A stretch of DNA of 64,000 nt from JACCVL01 sp963704295. Its GTDB lineage: Bacteria > Actinomycetota > Actinomycetes > Propionibacteriales > Nocardioidaceae. Both the position numbers and the translations under genes were made by a program. Of this stretch, positions 52,406 to 61,104 are shown one piece after another; positions within the stretch are counted from its first letter, which is position 1, and every line of letters starts with the position of its first letter. The DNA is taken from the NCBI GenBank assembly GCA_963704295.1, contig OY969884.1, forward strand, positions 1,488,001 to 1,552,000. The letters are read 5' to 3'. The notes beneath the pieces are model-generated. The model was not told the origin of the DNA. It saw nothing but the letters and a program-made list of their open reading frames with translations, and made no database searches.

Positions 52406-54055
52406 TCAGCGCCGGGTCACGGCGCGGAGGAGCGCGCCGACCTCGGTGAGGCGGAGCAGCCGTGCGGCCAGCAGGTACGACAGGGCGCCGCCGGGGCCGG
52501 CCACCGCCAGCGCCAGCACGGCAGCCGCATCCCCGGTCGGGGCGCCGGGGATCCGGTCGACGGCGAGCACCAGCGAGAGCATGACGGCCGCGGCCACGGC
52601 ACAGGCCAGCACCAGCCGGGCGGTGAAGGCGGCGAAGGCCCGGTTCACCAAGCCGCCCTCGGCGTCGAGCCGGCGACCGAGGACGGTGATCGAGACCGTG
52701 GCGCCGGCGAGGTAGGCGATGCCGTACGCCAGCGCCAGCCTGGTGGCCACCTGTTCGGTGGGCGCGTTCAGCGCGAGCAGGACGGCGGCGACGATGTTGC
52801 CCCCGCTGACGACGAGTTGGAGGAGGAACGGGGTCCGGGTGTCCTCCTGGGCGTAGAAGCCGCGCAGCACCAGGTAGTGCACGGTGAACAGCACCAGGCC
52901 GGGCGCGAAGGCCGCCAGCGTGTTGCCGAGGCTCGCGGTGTTGCCGTCCAGGGCGCCGTAGGAGAACAGGACCGCCGCGAGCACGCCGCCGAGGCAGGCG
53001 ACCGCGGTGGCGACCGGCGCGATCGCGACCAGCACCAGCCGCAACGTGGACGCGATCTCGTCGCGGACGTCGCTCAGCCGGCCGTCGACGGCGAGCCGGC
53101 TGAGAAGCGGCATCGTGGCGGTGACCAGGGAGACGGTGATCACCGCGTGCGGGACCTGGGCCACCAGGAACGCGTTCTGGTACGCGGCCACGCCGCTCGC
53201 CTCGCTGCCGGTCAGCGCCGCCTCGGTGCTCGACCCGGTCGCGATCCGGGTGACCACGAAGAAGGACACCTGATTGGCCACCACGAATGCGATCGTCCAG
53301 GCGCCGAGGCGGAAGGTGCGGCCGAGCCCGACTCCGCGCAGGTCCCGGCGGAACCGGAATCGGAAGCCGGCCGCGCGGGCGTACGGCACCAGCACCAGCG
53401 CCTGCACCGCGATGCCGAGCGTCGCGCCGGCACCGAGCAGCGCCTCCTGGGCGGTGCTGAATCCGTTGCTGGCGTCGGAGGTGCCGTACGCGAACGCGTA
53501 GGTGCCGAGCACCAGGCAGGCGACGACGTTGTTGACGATCGGTGCCCACATCATCGGGCCGAACCGCTCGCGCGCGTTGAGGATCTGTCCGACGAGCACG
53601 AACGTGCCGTAGAAGAAGACCTGGGGCATGCACCAACGCATCAGGTCGTAGGCGGACTCTCGCTGGGCGGCCAGCTCCGGGGTGAACAGAGCGGAGTCGA
53701 ACGCCAGGAACGCCAGCACCGGCACCAGCGCGACCAGCATGGCGGTGGCTCCGGCGAGCACCAGCACCCCGACGCTCAGCAGCCGTTGGGCGAAGGCCTC
53801 TCCGCCGTCCTCGTCCTGGCGCATCGCGCGCACCAGCTGCGGCACCAGGACCACGTTGAAGATGCCGCCGGCGACCAGGATGTACAGGGAGTTCGGAAGC
53901 GTGTTGGCCTGCGTGAACAGGTCCGCGTCCAGCGACTTGCCGAGCACGGCCAGCAGCAACGCACCGCGGACGAAGCCGGTGAGCCGGGACACCACCGTTC
54001 CGGCGGCCATCCACGCGCCGGCCGACAGCAGCCGGGACCGGTCGTCGCCGTTCAC
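52406..54055 (-). CDS. murJ: Lipid II flippase MurJ (MviN)
   Basis: MOP-family transporter that flips lipid II across the membrane for peptidoglycan synthesis. GTG 54055 overlaps the DUF6049 stop (GTGA) and gives 549 residues with 14 hydrophobic segments. Motifs: AAGTVVSRLTGFVRGALLLAVLG at the start (R24-like conserved arginine in SRLTGFVR), ANTLPNSLY, and RGFYAQEDTRTPFLLQL in the middle (Arg-Gly-x-Tyr-A-x-x-D-T). Unlike mycobacterial MviN it carries no fused kinase domain. The 149-nt gap to the pseudokinase gene (52257-52405) suggests separate expression. Confidence 0.95.
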   Translation of the reverse strand: MNGDDRSRLLSAGAWMAAGTVVSRLTGFVRGALLLAVLGKSLDADLFTQANTLPNSLYILVAGGIFNVVLVPQLVRAMRQDEDGGEAFAQRLLSVGVLVLAGATAMLVALVPVLAFLAFDSALFTPELAAQRESAYDLMRWCMPQVFFYGTFVLVGQILNARERFGPMMWAPIVNNVVACLVLGTYAFAYGTSDASNGFSTAQEALLGAGATLGIAVQALVLVPYARAAGFRFRFRRDLRGVGLGRTFRLGAWTIAFVVANQVSFFVVTRIATGSSTEAALTGSEASGVAAYQNAFLVAQVPHAVITVSLVTATMPLLSRLAVDGRLSDVRDEIASTLRLVLVAIAPVATAVACLGGVLAAVLFSYGALDGNTASLGNTLAAFAPGLVLFTVHYLVLRGFYAQEDTRTPFLLQLVVSGGNIVAAVLLALNAPTEQVATRLALAYGIAYLAGATVSITVLGRRLDAEGGLVNRAFAAFTARLVLACAVAAAVMLSLVLAVDRIPGAPTGDAAAVLALAVAGPGGALSYLLAARLLRLTEVGALLRAVTRR

Positions 54056-56277
54056 CGGCGGCCCCGACGCCAGATCCGGCGGCCGATGGCGAAGACGAGC
54101 ACGGCGCACGCCACGCCCATGATCGCCCAGATCACCCGGCCGACGACGCTGGTGCGCAGGCTGAAGACGAGCGGGGTGCCGACCCGTCTGCCCGACTCGG
54201 TGACGACGTACGCCTCCGCCGTGGTCACGCCGACCTCGCCCACTCGCGTGTCGACGGTGACGGTCTCCCGCTGTCCGGGCCCGATGGTCAGTTGGGACCC
54301 GGTCTCGAAACGGGTCCGGGCTTGTTCCTCGCCAGCCGCCGTCTCGACCGCGACGGACACTGTGACCGCGCGGTCCAGCTCGTTGGTGATGGTGAGGGGG
54401 AACGGCCCGCGGGTGCTGGACAGGGTGACGAACTCCGGACCCGTCAGGGTCACGCCGCGCAGGATGTGGCGTACCGAAGCTGCCGCCCGCTCGGTCAGCT
54501 GCTGGCGAAGCAGCAGGTCGTCGTCGGCAGACCGGGAGACGCCCAGCGCCACCCCCGCGTCGTACCAGCGGCGCAGGGCCAGGGACCCGTCGACCAGCTG
54601 GACGAGCAACCGCGCCCGCCGGTGCAGCTGGGCGGCGGCGGTGGTCAGCTCCTCGGGCAGCACCTCGTCGACCTCGTCGGTGCCGGGAGCCCCGGTGGGT
54701 CCGTCGTACGACCGCGGCTGGGCGAGCAGGTCGTCCACCGGGACGGGACGCAGCCAGGGAACGGTCAGGCCGGAGAAGAAGCCGGTGCTGGGCCAGTCCG
54801 CACCGGGGTCCCACCTCGGCGGGGCGACGAACGCGGCACTGACCGAGCGCCGGCCGGCGGCCGCTCCCTCCGCGCTGAGCAGCGCGGTCTCGGCGAGCAG
54901 CCGCTGTCGGACCTGCAGCGCGGACAAGGGGTCGCCGGGAGTCGGTCCGCCTCCGGCAAGGGCGGGATCGACCACGAGGACGTCGAGCGGTCCGAGCTCG
55001 GTGGCGACCTGCTGGCCGACGCCGTCGAGCCGGTCCCAGCCGGGGAGCATCCGCGGCGCCAGGGCCGCAGCGCCGACGCCGTCCGCCCAGCGCAGGTCCG
55101 CCAACGTCTCCGGGTCCACGACGCCACCCACGGGCAGCGTCAACACCCGGGCCAGCCGGTCGAAGAGCCGGCGCTGCGCCCCGCGGGTGGCCGCGTCGAC
55201 GCTGTTCGACAACCCGGTGAACGGGCTGGTCGCCAGCGTCGTCGTCGACGGCTCTCCGTAGGCGGTGGTCCAGGGCGTTCCGGCGGTCGCGAGCCCCAGT
55301 GCGTCGTCGAACCACGACTGCACCGCGGTCACGCCGGAGCTGGCGCCGGTACCGGCGCCAGCGGACTCCTCCTCCGAGCCGTTGCCGGTGTTCTGCTCCG
55401 GGGCTGCGCCGTCGGGGCCGGCGCCCACCCGTTCGACCAACCCGCCCGGCGGCCCGAGGTCGCCGCTGCCGATGTCCTGCGCGGCGTCCAACACGGCGGG
55501 GTCGGGAACCACGGTCAGCGGCACCTCACCGGCGGTCTGGCCGAGGTCGACGATCCGGCGCAGTCGACCACCGGGCTCCATCGACCGGACCAGCTTCGCC
55601 TGTCGGGCATACGTTCCGTCACCGCGGCGCAGCACCGGGCTGCTGATCGGCCAGACCAGCCCGAGCCGGACCTTCGCCCGGTCCTCTGCCTCGGCCAGGG
55701 GGGTGAACGTGCGCGCCCGCGCGGCCGTCACCCGCGCGCCGTCCACATCGGTCGCGAGGATGTGCACCCCGACGGTGTAGACCCCGTCGTCGCCCGAGAT
55801 CGGCAGCAGGTCCCACGGCACCTTGACGCGGAACGGAGCGAACTCGCCGGGGGACAGGTCGCCGAGGATGTCGAAACGGCCGAACTCGGTGACCCGGTCG
55901 CCGAAGTACGACTCCGGGGCGCTGTCGGCCGTGGCCCCGACCTCGTCGCGAGTGGTCAGGGGGCTCGGGGAGATCACCAGGTAGACGTTGACGTTCTGCC
56001 ACTCCTCGGTGTCTGTGTTCACCACCCGGCCGTTCATCTCGACCGGGTCGCCCGGTCGCAGCGTGGACGGGGTCAGCGAGGTGAGGCTCGCCGACAGCCC
56101 CGGCTGGAGGTCCTCCTCGGCCGTGGGCGTTCCGGCCCTTTCGGTGACCGGCGCTGTCGCCGCCACGGCCGCCGCGCTGGCAGGCGGCAGGAGGCTCGAC
56201 AGCACGGCCAACAGAACGGCGAGGGACGAAGCCGCCACGACGGCGTGCGACCGACCCCGGTCGGGTCCGGCGGTCAC
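54052..56277 (-). CDS. DUF6049 family exported protein
   Basis: A 741-residue envelope protein, equivalent of Rv3909 in mycobacteria. It has a signal peptide (VVAASSLAVLLAVLSSLLPPASA, about 12-34), several beta domains (LSASLTSLTPSTLRPGDPVEMNGRVVNTD, typical opening), a central alpha/beta part and a C-terminal membrane helix (about 700-722, VIWAIMGVACAVLVFAIGRRIWRR) followed by Arg-rich end. Role in the MurJ pathway is likely but unproven. TAGCAT lies 6 nt before GTG 56277, a leaderless promoter. It is divergent from pcnA, and overlaps murJ. Confidence 0.9.
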   Translation of the reverse strand: MTAGPDRGRSHAVVAASSLAVLLAVLSSLLPPASAAAVAATAPVTERAGTPTAEEDLQPGLSASLTSLTPSTLRPGDPVEMNGRVVNTDTEEWQNVNVYLVISPSPLTTRDEVGATADSAPESYFGDRVTEFGRFDILGDLSPGEFAPFRVKVPWDLLPISGDDGVYTVGVHILATDVDGARVTAARARTFTPLAEAEDRAKVRLGLVWPISSPVLRRGDGTYARQAKLVRSMEPGGRLRRIVDLGQTAGEVPLTVVPDPAVLDAAQDIGSGDLGPPGGLVERVGAGPDGAAPEQNTGNGSEEESAGAGTGASSGVTAVQSWFDDALGLATAGTPWTTAYGEPSTTTLATSPFTGLSNSVDAATRGAQRRLFDRLARVLTLPVGGVVDPETLADLRWADGVGAAALAPRMLPGWDRLDGVGQQVATELGPLDVLVVDPALAGGGPTPGDPLSALQVRQRLLAETALLSAEGAAAGRRSVSAAFVAPPRWDPGADWPSTGFFSGLTVPWLRPVPVDDLLAQPRSYDGPTGAPGTDEVDEVLPEELTTAAAQLHRRARLLVQLVDGSLALRRWYDAGVALGVSRSADDDLLLRQQLTERAAASVRHILRGVTLTGPEFVTLSSTRGPFPLTITNELDRAVTVSVAVETAAGEEQARTRFETGSQLTIGPGQRETVTVDTRVGEVGVTTAEAYVVTESGRRVGTPLVFSLRTSVVGRVIWAIMGVACAVLVFAIGRRIWRRGRR

Positions 56278-56283
56278 GCGGTC

Positions 56284-56289
56284 ATGCTA
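56284..56289 (-). promoter_or_regulatory. -10 element of a probable leaderless promoter for the DUF6049 gene
   Basis: TAGCAT on the minus strand, 6 nt before GTG 56277. The pcnA promoter faces the other way about 50 nt to the right. Confidence 0.5.
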
Positions 56290-56336
56290 GAGGCCGGGTC
56301 GTCGACTCAGCCGCAGGCCCGCGGCGCCGGGCTGCG

Positions 56337-56342
56337 TACGAT
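56337..56342 (+). promoter_or_regulatory. -10 element of a probable leaderless promoter for pcnA
   Basis: TACGAT ends 8 nt before GTG 56351. Confidence 0.5.
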
Positions 56343-56350
56343 GAGCACCC

Positions 56351-57811
56351 GTGTCCGAGCCCTCCGCCCACTCCGAGCCGAGTCGGCCGCTCACCGAGTT
56401 GCAGCAGCATGCGGTGGCCGAGCTGTTGCGGATGGCCCCGGTCGTCGAGCCGCTCGCCCGTCGGTTCGACGAGGCGGGCGAGACGCTGGCTCTCGTCGGC
56501 GGGACCGTCCGCGACGCGTTGCTCGGCCGTTTGGGCGCTGACTGGGATTTCACCACGTCCGCCCGGCCGGAGGTCACCGAGAAGCTGCTGGCGGGCTGGG
56601 CTGACGCCGTGTGGGACGTCGGTCGTGCCTTCGGCACCATCGGTGCGCGCAAGGGCGACGCGCAGATCGAGATCACCACCTACCGCGCGGACCGCTACCT
56701 GCCGTCTTCGCGCAAGCCGAACGTGGACTACGGCGACACCCTCGAGGGTGACCTGTCCCGCCGGGACTTCACCGTCAACGCGATGGCGGTGCAGCTCCCG
56801 TCCCAGACCTTCGTCGATCCCTTCGGAGGGCTGGAAGACCTGGCTGCCGGCCGACTTCGGACGCCCGGAACGGCGGTCCAGTCCTTCACCGACGACCCGC
56901 TCCGGATGATGCGGGCGGCGCGGCTGGCCGCCCAGTTGGGGTTCGAGGCCACCGACGACGTGGTCGCAGCGACCAGGGACATGTCCGACCGGTTGGCGAT
57001 CGTGTCTGCGGAGCGCGTGCGAGACGAGCTGGTCAAGCTCGTCTGTGCACCGCAGCCGCGGCGGGGCTTGGCCCTGCTGGTGACCACCGGCCTGGCCGAC
57101 GAGGTGCTGCCGGAGCTGCCGGCGCTGCGGCTCGAGCGGGACGAGCACCACCGGCACAAGGACGTCTATGAGCACACGCTGACCGTGCTGGAACAGACGA
57201 TCGTGTTGGAGCCCCGGCTGCCCGGGAGCGGTCCGGACCTGGTGGCCCGGCTGGCGGCGCTGCTGCACGACATCGGCAAGCCCCGCACCCGCCGGTTCGG
57301 CGGCGACGGGACGGTCACCTTCCATCACCACGACGTGGTGGGGGCCAAGCTGACCCGGCGTCGGCTGAAGGCACTGCGCTTCCCGAACGACGTGATCGAC
57401 GCGGTCGCCCGGCTGGTGGAGCTGCACCTGCGCTTCCACGGCTACGGCAGCGGGGAGTGGAGCGACTCTGCCGTGCGGCGCTACGTCCGGGACGCCGGCC
57501 CGCAGCTGGAGCACCTGCATGTCTTGACCCGGGCGGACTGCACCACGCGCAACGCCCGGAAGGCGGCCCGGTTGCAGCGGACGTACGACCACATCGAGGA
57601 GCGCATCGCCCGGCTGGCCGAGGAGGAGCAGCTCGAGGCGATGCGCCCGGACCTGGACGGCAACCAGATCATGACGCTGCTGGACCTGCCGCCCGGTCCG
57701 TTGGTGGGGCAGGCCTACCGCTACCTGCTGGATCTGCGGGTCGAGCACGGCCCGCTCGGCGAGGAGCGCGCCATCGAGGAGCTGCACGCCTGGTGGGCGG
57801 CCCGCTCCTGA
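56351..57811 (+). CDS. pcnA: CCA tRNA nucleotidyltransferase
   Basis: Class II enzyme that adds or repairs the CCA end of tRNAs; needed here because tRNA-Ile lacks an encoded CCA. The 486-residue protein shows LALVGGTVRDALLGRLGADWDFTTSA (nucleotidyltransferase GGxVRD and DxD), GDLSRRDFTVNAMAV, DPLRMMRAARLAAQLGF (two ANT blocks), and an HD domain with HKDVYEHTLTVLEQ and LAALLHDIGKPRTRR. The extra HD phosphohydrolase domain is found in the bacterial family. GTG 56351. Confidence 0.96.
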   Translation: MSEPSAHSEPSRPLTELQQHAVAELLRMAPVVEPLARRFDEAGETLALVGGTVRDALLGRLGADWDFTTSARPEVTEKLLAGWADAVWDVGRAFGTIGARKGDAQIEITTYRADRYLPSSRKPNVDYGDTLEGDLSRRDFTVNAMAVQLPSQTFVDPFGGLEDLAAGRLRTPGTAVQSFTDDPLRMMRAARLAAQLGFEATDDVVAATRDMSDRLAIVSAERVRDELVKLVCAPQPRRGLALLVTTGLADEVLPELPALRLERDEHHRHKDVYEHTLTVLEQTIVLEPRLPGSGPDLVARLAALLHDIGKPRTRRFGGDGTVTFHHHDVVGAKLTRRRLKALRFPNDVIDAVARLVELHLRFHGYGSGEWSDSAVRRYVRDAGPQLEHLHVLTRADCTTRNARKAARLQRTYDHIEERIARLAEEEQLEAMRPDLDGNQIMTLLDLPPGPLVGQAYRYLLDLRVEHGPLGEERAIEELHAWWAARS

Positions 57812-57815
57812 GCGC

Positions 57816-59123
57816 TCATACCCCGACCGGAGCGCGGGCGGGCACCGTGCCCGGCAGCGCGCGCAGCGCCAGCCCCGCTACTGCGGCGAGGGCGACCGCG
57901 ACCGCCATCATCGCCACCGGGGCCTCGCCGTCGGACGGGAGCACCAGGGCCGCCAGCGCGGCGGCGGACACCAGCCCCACGTTGAAGACGAGGTCGTAGA
58001 GCGAGAACACCCGGCCGAGATGGTCGTCCCTGACCTGTTGCTGGACCAGCGTGTCCGCTCCGATCTTCAGGCCGTGACCGCTCAGGCCGAGGGTGAACGT
58101 GGTCGCGATCAGCACCGCCTCGGCGCCGGTCAGGGCGAACGCCAGCTGCAGCGCTGCGGCGCCGAGCAGCAGGGCGGCCATCGTCCGACGCAGCGACCAT
58201 CGTCCGACCGCCGCGGGGACGGCGAGCGCGGCGGTCACGATCCCGGTCCCGACCGCGAGCACCACCAGGCTGAGGCCGTTCAGGCCGGACGCGGGGTCAC
58301 CGGGGGCGGCAAAGGGGCCGCGGAACAGCAGGATGGCCGCGACCAGCACCGTCCCGGCGAGCATTCGGTGGGCGCCGACGAGCAGGACCGCGGCCGCCGC
58401 TGCCGGTCGCTCCCGCAGGTGCGCCACCCCCGAGCAAAAGTCGCGGATCGTGGACGTGGGGGGCGGGGGGGTGGCGAAGGCGGCGCGATCGGGGCCGAGT
58501 GCCTGCCGCCCGAAGCGGCCCGCCAGCCCCGCGGTGACCAGCCAGAGCCCGACCGCGAGCGCGAGGGTCCGGCCGGTCGCGTCACCCGGTCCGCCGAGCA
58601 GCCCCTGCCACAGCCCGCCGAGCCCGAGGCCGACCGTGAATGCGATCGTCCCGGCGGTGGGCAGCACCGCGTTCGCCGGCAGCAGGTCCGCTTCCGCCAC
58701 TGTGTGCGGCACCGCGGCCGACAGCGCGGACAGCCCGAACCGGTTGGCCGCGAAGCTGACGACCACCAGGACGAACAGCGCGGCGTCCTCTCCGCGTCCG
58801 GCACCGCCGACCGTCACCACCAGGCCGACCGCGACGGCGAGCACCGCTCGAAGCGCCGGCACCGCCGTCAACACGTCCCGCCGAGACCAGCGGTCGAGCA
58901 GCACACCGGCGACCGGACCCACCACGCTGAACGGCAGCAGCATCGCCGCGGTCACGGCGGCGATGGCCGCTGGGCTGGTCTGCCGCTCCGGGGAGAAGAA
59001 CAGGTACGAAGCGAGCACGACCTGGAAGACGCCGTCCGCGCACTGCCCGACGAGCCGCAACCCGAGCAGGCGGCGGAACGCCGCGAGGGGAAGCAGTCGG
59101 CGCAGGTCGCGCAGCACACGCAC
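57816..59123 (-). CDS. MFS transporter (unknown substrate)
   Basis: Major facilitator superfamily protein of about 435 residues with 11-12 hydrophobic helices. The typical loop RWSRRDVLTAVPALRA follows helix 2 (GxxxDRxxRR-like: VLLDRWSRRDVL), and VAGLALRALPG closes it. The cytoplasmic central loop TPPPPTSTIRDFCSGVAHL contains the second copy of the dispersed 19-bp repeat. GTG 59123, behind a GACAAT -10 element only 5 nt away, is the preferred start; the frame is open upstream. Possibly co-transcribed from ino1, whose stop is 48 nt before. Substrate cannot be inferred. Confidence 0.85.
   Translation of the reverse strand: MRVLRDLRRLLPLAAFRRLLGLRLVGQCADGVFQVVLASYLFFSPERQTSPAAIAAVTAAMLLPFSVVGPVAGVLLDRWSRRDVLTAVPALRAVLAVAVGLVVTVGGAGRGEDAALFVLVVVSFAANRFGLSALSAAVPHTVAEADLLPANAVLPTAGTIAFTVGLGLGGLWQGLLGGPGDATGRTLALAVGLWLVTAGLAGRFGRQALGPDRAAFATPPPPTSTIRDFCSGVAHLRERPAAAAAVLLVGAHRMLAGTVLVAAILLFRGPFAAPGDPASGLNGLSLVVLAVGTGIVTAALAVPAAVGRWSLRRTMAALLLGAAALQLAFALTGAEAVLIATTFTLGLSGHGLKIGADTLVQQQVRDDHLGRVFSLYDLVFNVGLVSAAALAALVLPSDGEAPVAMMAVAVALAAVAGLALRALPGTVPARAPVGV
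58434..58452. repeat. Copy B of the dispersed 19-bp repeat, inside the MFS gene
   Basis: GCAAAAGTCGCGGATCGTG, identical and in the same orientation as 5835-5853. It encodes TIRDFC on the minus strand in a central loop of the transporter and is again followed by a G-rich tract (58459-58473). Confidence 0.7.
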
Positions 59124-59170
59124 GGTCGATTGTCGCAGCAACGGCGTCGGCCCGTCGGCGGCGACCAGGC

Positions 59171-60250
59171 TCAGGCCTCCGCGTCGCCGCGGATGAACGC
59201 CTCCAACCCCTGCTTGCCCTCGTCGTCGGGTCGCTGCACGGGCGGCGACTTCATGAAGTAGGTGGACGCGGCGTGCACCGGGCCACCCTGACCCCGGTCC
59301 TGGGCGATCTTGGCCGCCCGGATCGCGTCGATGATGATGCCCGCGGAGTTCGGGGAGTCCCAGACCTCGAGCTTGTACTCCATGTTCAGCGGCACGTCGC
59401 CGAACGCGCGACCCTCCAGCCGGACGTAGGCCCACTTCCGGTCGTCCAGCCACTGCACGTAGTCGCTGGGGCCGATGTGCACGTTACGGGCACCGAGGTC
59501 GTGGCGCAGGTTGCTCGTCACTGCCTGTGTCTTGGAGATCTTCTTCGACTCCAGCCGGTCCCGCTCGAGCATGTTCTTGAAGTCCATGTTGCCGCCGACG
59601 TTGAGCTGGTAGGTCCGGTCCAGAACCACGCCGCGGTCCTCGAACAGCCGAGCCAGCACCCGGTGCGTGATCGTGGCGCCCACCTGGCTCTTGATGTCGT
59701 CCCCGACGATCGGCACGCCGGCAGCGGTGAACTTGTCGGCCCACTCCGGGTCGGAGGCGATGAACACTGGCAGCGCGTTGACGAACGCGACCCGGGCGTC
59801 GAGGGCGCACTGGGCGTAGAACTTGTCCGCGCGCTCACTGCCGACCGGGAGGTAGGACACCAGCACGTCGGCGTCACACTCGCGAAGCGCTGCGACGACG
59901 TCGACCGGCTCGTGGTCCGACTCGTCGATCGTCTCCCGGTAGTAGCGACCGAGCCCGTCCAGCGTGGGACCGCGCTGCACGCTGACCCCCATCGGCGGGA
60001 CGTCGCAGATGCTGATCGTGTTGTTCTCACTCGCCCGGGTCGCCTCGGCCAGGTCGAAGCCGACCTTCTTGGCGTCGACGTCGAAGGCGGCGACGAACTC
60101 GATGTCGCGGACGTGATAGTCGCCGAACCGCACGTGCATGAGCCCGGGCACGGTCGCCTCGGCATCGGCGTCCCGGTAGTACTGCACTCCCTGAATGAGG
60201 GACGTGGCGCAGTTGCCCACGCCCACGATCGCCACACGGACCTTGCCCAT
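59171..60250 (-). CDS. ino1: Inositol-3-phosphate synthase
   Basis: Converts glucose-6-phosphate to myo-inositol-3-phosphate, the entry to mycothiol, phosphatidylinositol and PIMs. The 359-residue protein is the short actinobacterial type: VAIVGVGNCATSLIQGVQYY (NAD loop), GDDIKSQVGATITHRVLARLF, LNVGGNMDFKNMLERDRLESKKISKT (two blocks; the catalytic lysines lie there), NMEYKLEVWDSPNSAGIIIDAIR. ATG 60250 overlaps the padR stop (TGATG), so the two are coupled. It supplies the mycothiol on which mscR depends. Confidence 0.97.
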   Translation of the reverse strand: MGKVRVAIVGVGNCATSLIQGVQYYRDADAEATVPGLMHVRFGDYHVRDIEFVAAFDVDAKKVGFDLAEATRASENNTISICDVPPMGVSVQRGPTLDGLGRYYRETIDESDHEPVDVVAALRECDADVLVSYLPVGSERADKFYAQCALDARVAFVNALPVFIASDPEWADKFTAAGVPIVGDDIKSQVGATITHRVLARLFEDRGVVLDRTYQLNVGGNMDFKNMLERDRLESKKISKTQAVTSNLRHDLGARNVHIGPSDYVQWLDDRKWAYVRLEGRAFGDVPLNMEYKLEVWDSPNSAGIIIDAIRAAKIAQDRGQGGPVHAASTYFMKSPPVQRPDDEGKQGLEAFIRGDAEA

Positions 60251-60894
60251 CAGCTGGTCTCCTTCGTCGTCGTGCTGGTGGTGGTGCTGCTGCTGGTGGT
60301 GGTGCTGCTGCTCGTGCCGGTGCCGGTGCCGGTGGCAACCGGGGGTCCGGGTGCCGCGCCGGCGCGCTCGATGTCGATCAGGTCGGTCAGCCAGCGCACC
60401 TCACGCTCGGCCGACTCCAGCCCGTAGCGCTGGAGCTCGAGGGTGTAGGCGTCCCAGCGTTGCCGGGAGCGGTGCACAGAGTCGCGCAATCGGTCCAAGC
60501 GTTCCTCCAGCCGGCTGCGCCGGCCCTCCAGGATGCGGACGCGGGTCTGACTGTCGGCCCGGGCGAAGAAGGCGAAGTGCACGCCGAAGTTCTCGTCGTC
60601 CCAGGCCGACGGACCCGCCTCCGCGACGAGGGTGCGGAAGTGCTCCTTGCCCTCGGCGGTGAGCGTGTAGACGATCCGGTTGCGACCGGCCCCGGCCGGG
60701 CCCGGCTCCGGATCGGCGTCGAGGTAGCCGTTCCGGACCAGCGCCTTGAGGCAGGGGTACAGCGTGCCGTAGGAGAGCACCCGGCCCCAGCCGAGCAGGC
60801 CGATCAACTGCTTGCGCAGCTCGTAGCCGTGCATCGCTGCGTCGGAGAGCAGGCCGAGCACGGCCATCTCCAGCGCCTTGCCGCGACCAGTCAC
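60250..60894 (-). CDS. PadR family transcriptional regulator of ino1
   Basis: Winged-helix regulator of 214 residues. The PadR domain is LEMAVLGLLSDAAMHGYELRKQLIG with GRVLSYGTLYPCLKALVRNGYLDAD (recognition helix), then VYTLTAEGKEHFRTL (wing). A C-terminal helix (about 100-180) mediates dimerisation. The extreme C-terminus is a Thr/Ser-rich low-complexity tail encoded by trinucleotide repeats (60255-60330). The homologue Rv0047c in mycobacteria lies before ino1 in the same way. A palindromic operator lies in front of the gene, suggesting autoregulation. Confidence 0.92.
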   Translation of the reverse strand: MTGRGKALEMAVLGLLSDAAMHGYELRKQLIGLLGWGRVLSYGTLYPCLKALVRNGYLDADPEPGPAGAGRNRIVYTLTAEGKEHFRTLVAEAGPSAWDDENFGVHFAFFARADSQTRVRILEGRRSRLEERLDRLRDSVHRSRQRWDAYTLELQRYGLESAEREVRWLTDLIDIERAGAAPGPPVATGTGTGTSSSTTTSSSTTTSTTTKETS

Positions 60895-60962
60895 CGTCGT
60901 CCTCTCGGGCGTCCGCTCCCGAGCGGCCGCCGCACGCGTCCATCAACGGAGCGTTGCACTGT

Positions 60963-60983
60963 GATGTATCGCAACGATACATC
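60963..60983. promoter_or_regulatory. Palindromic PadR operator between padR-ino1 and the PBP gene
   Basis: Arms GATGTATCG and CGATACATC pair perfectly around CAA. The core ATGT-(12)-ACAT fits PadR-family operators. It lies 69 nt before the padR start and about 120 nt before the divergent PBP gene, where it would overlap the padR promoter (GATACAT-like -10). Confidence 0.8.
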
Positions 60984-61104
60984 GCATCGACGGGTCCGTG
61001 GGGCCAGCCCGGTGAGACCGGTCTCGATTTCCCCGGTGGCCGCGGCTTGGTCACACTGTCCGGGCACGTGAGCACCGATTCGGTCGAACGGGAAGACGCA
61101 GCGA

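Noticed and set aside
52257..54014. One fused gene covering the pseudokinase and an MurJ-overlapping frame
   Set aside because: The long open frame upstream of 52256 on the minus strand is an Arg/Gly/Pro-rich shadow of murJ; the true murJ is in another frame.
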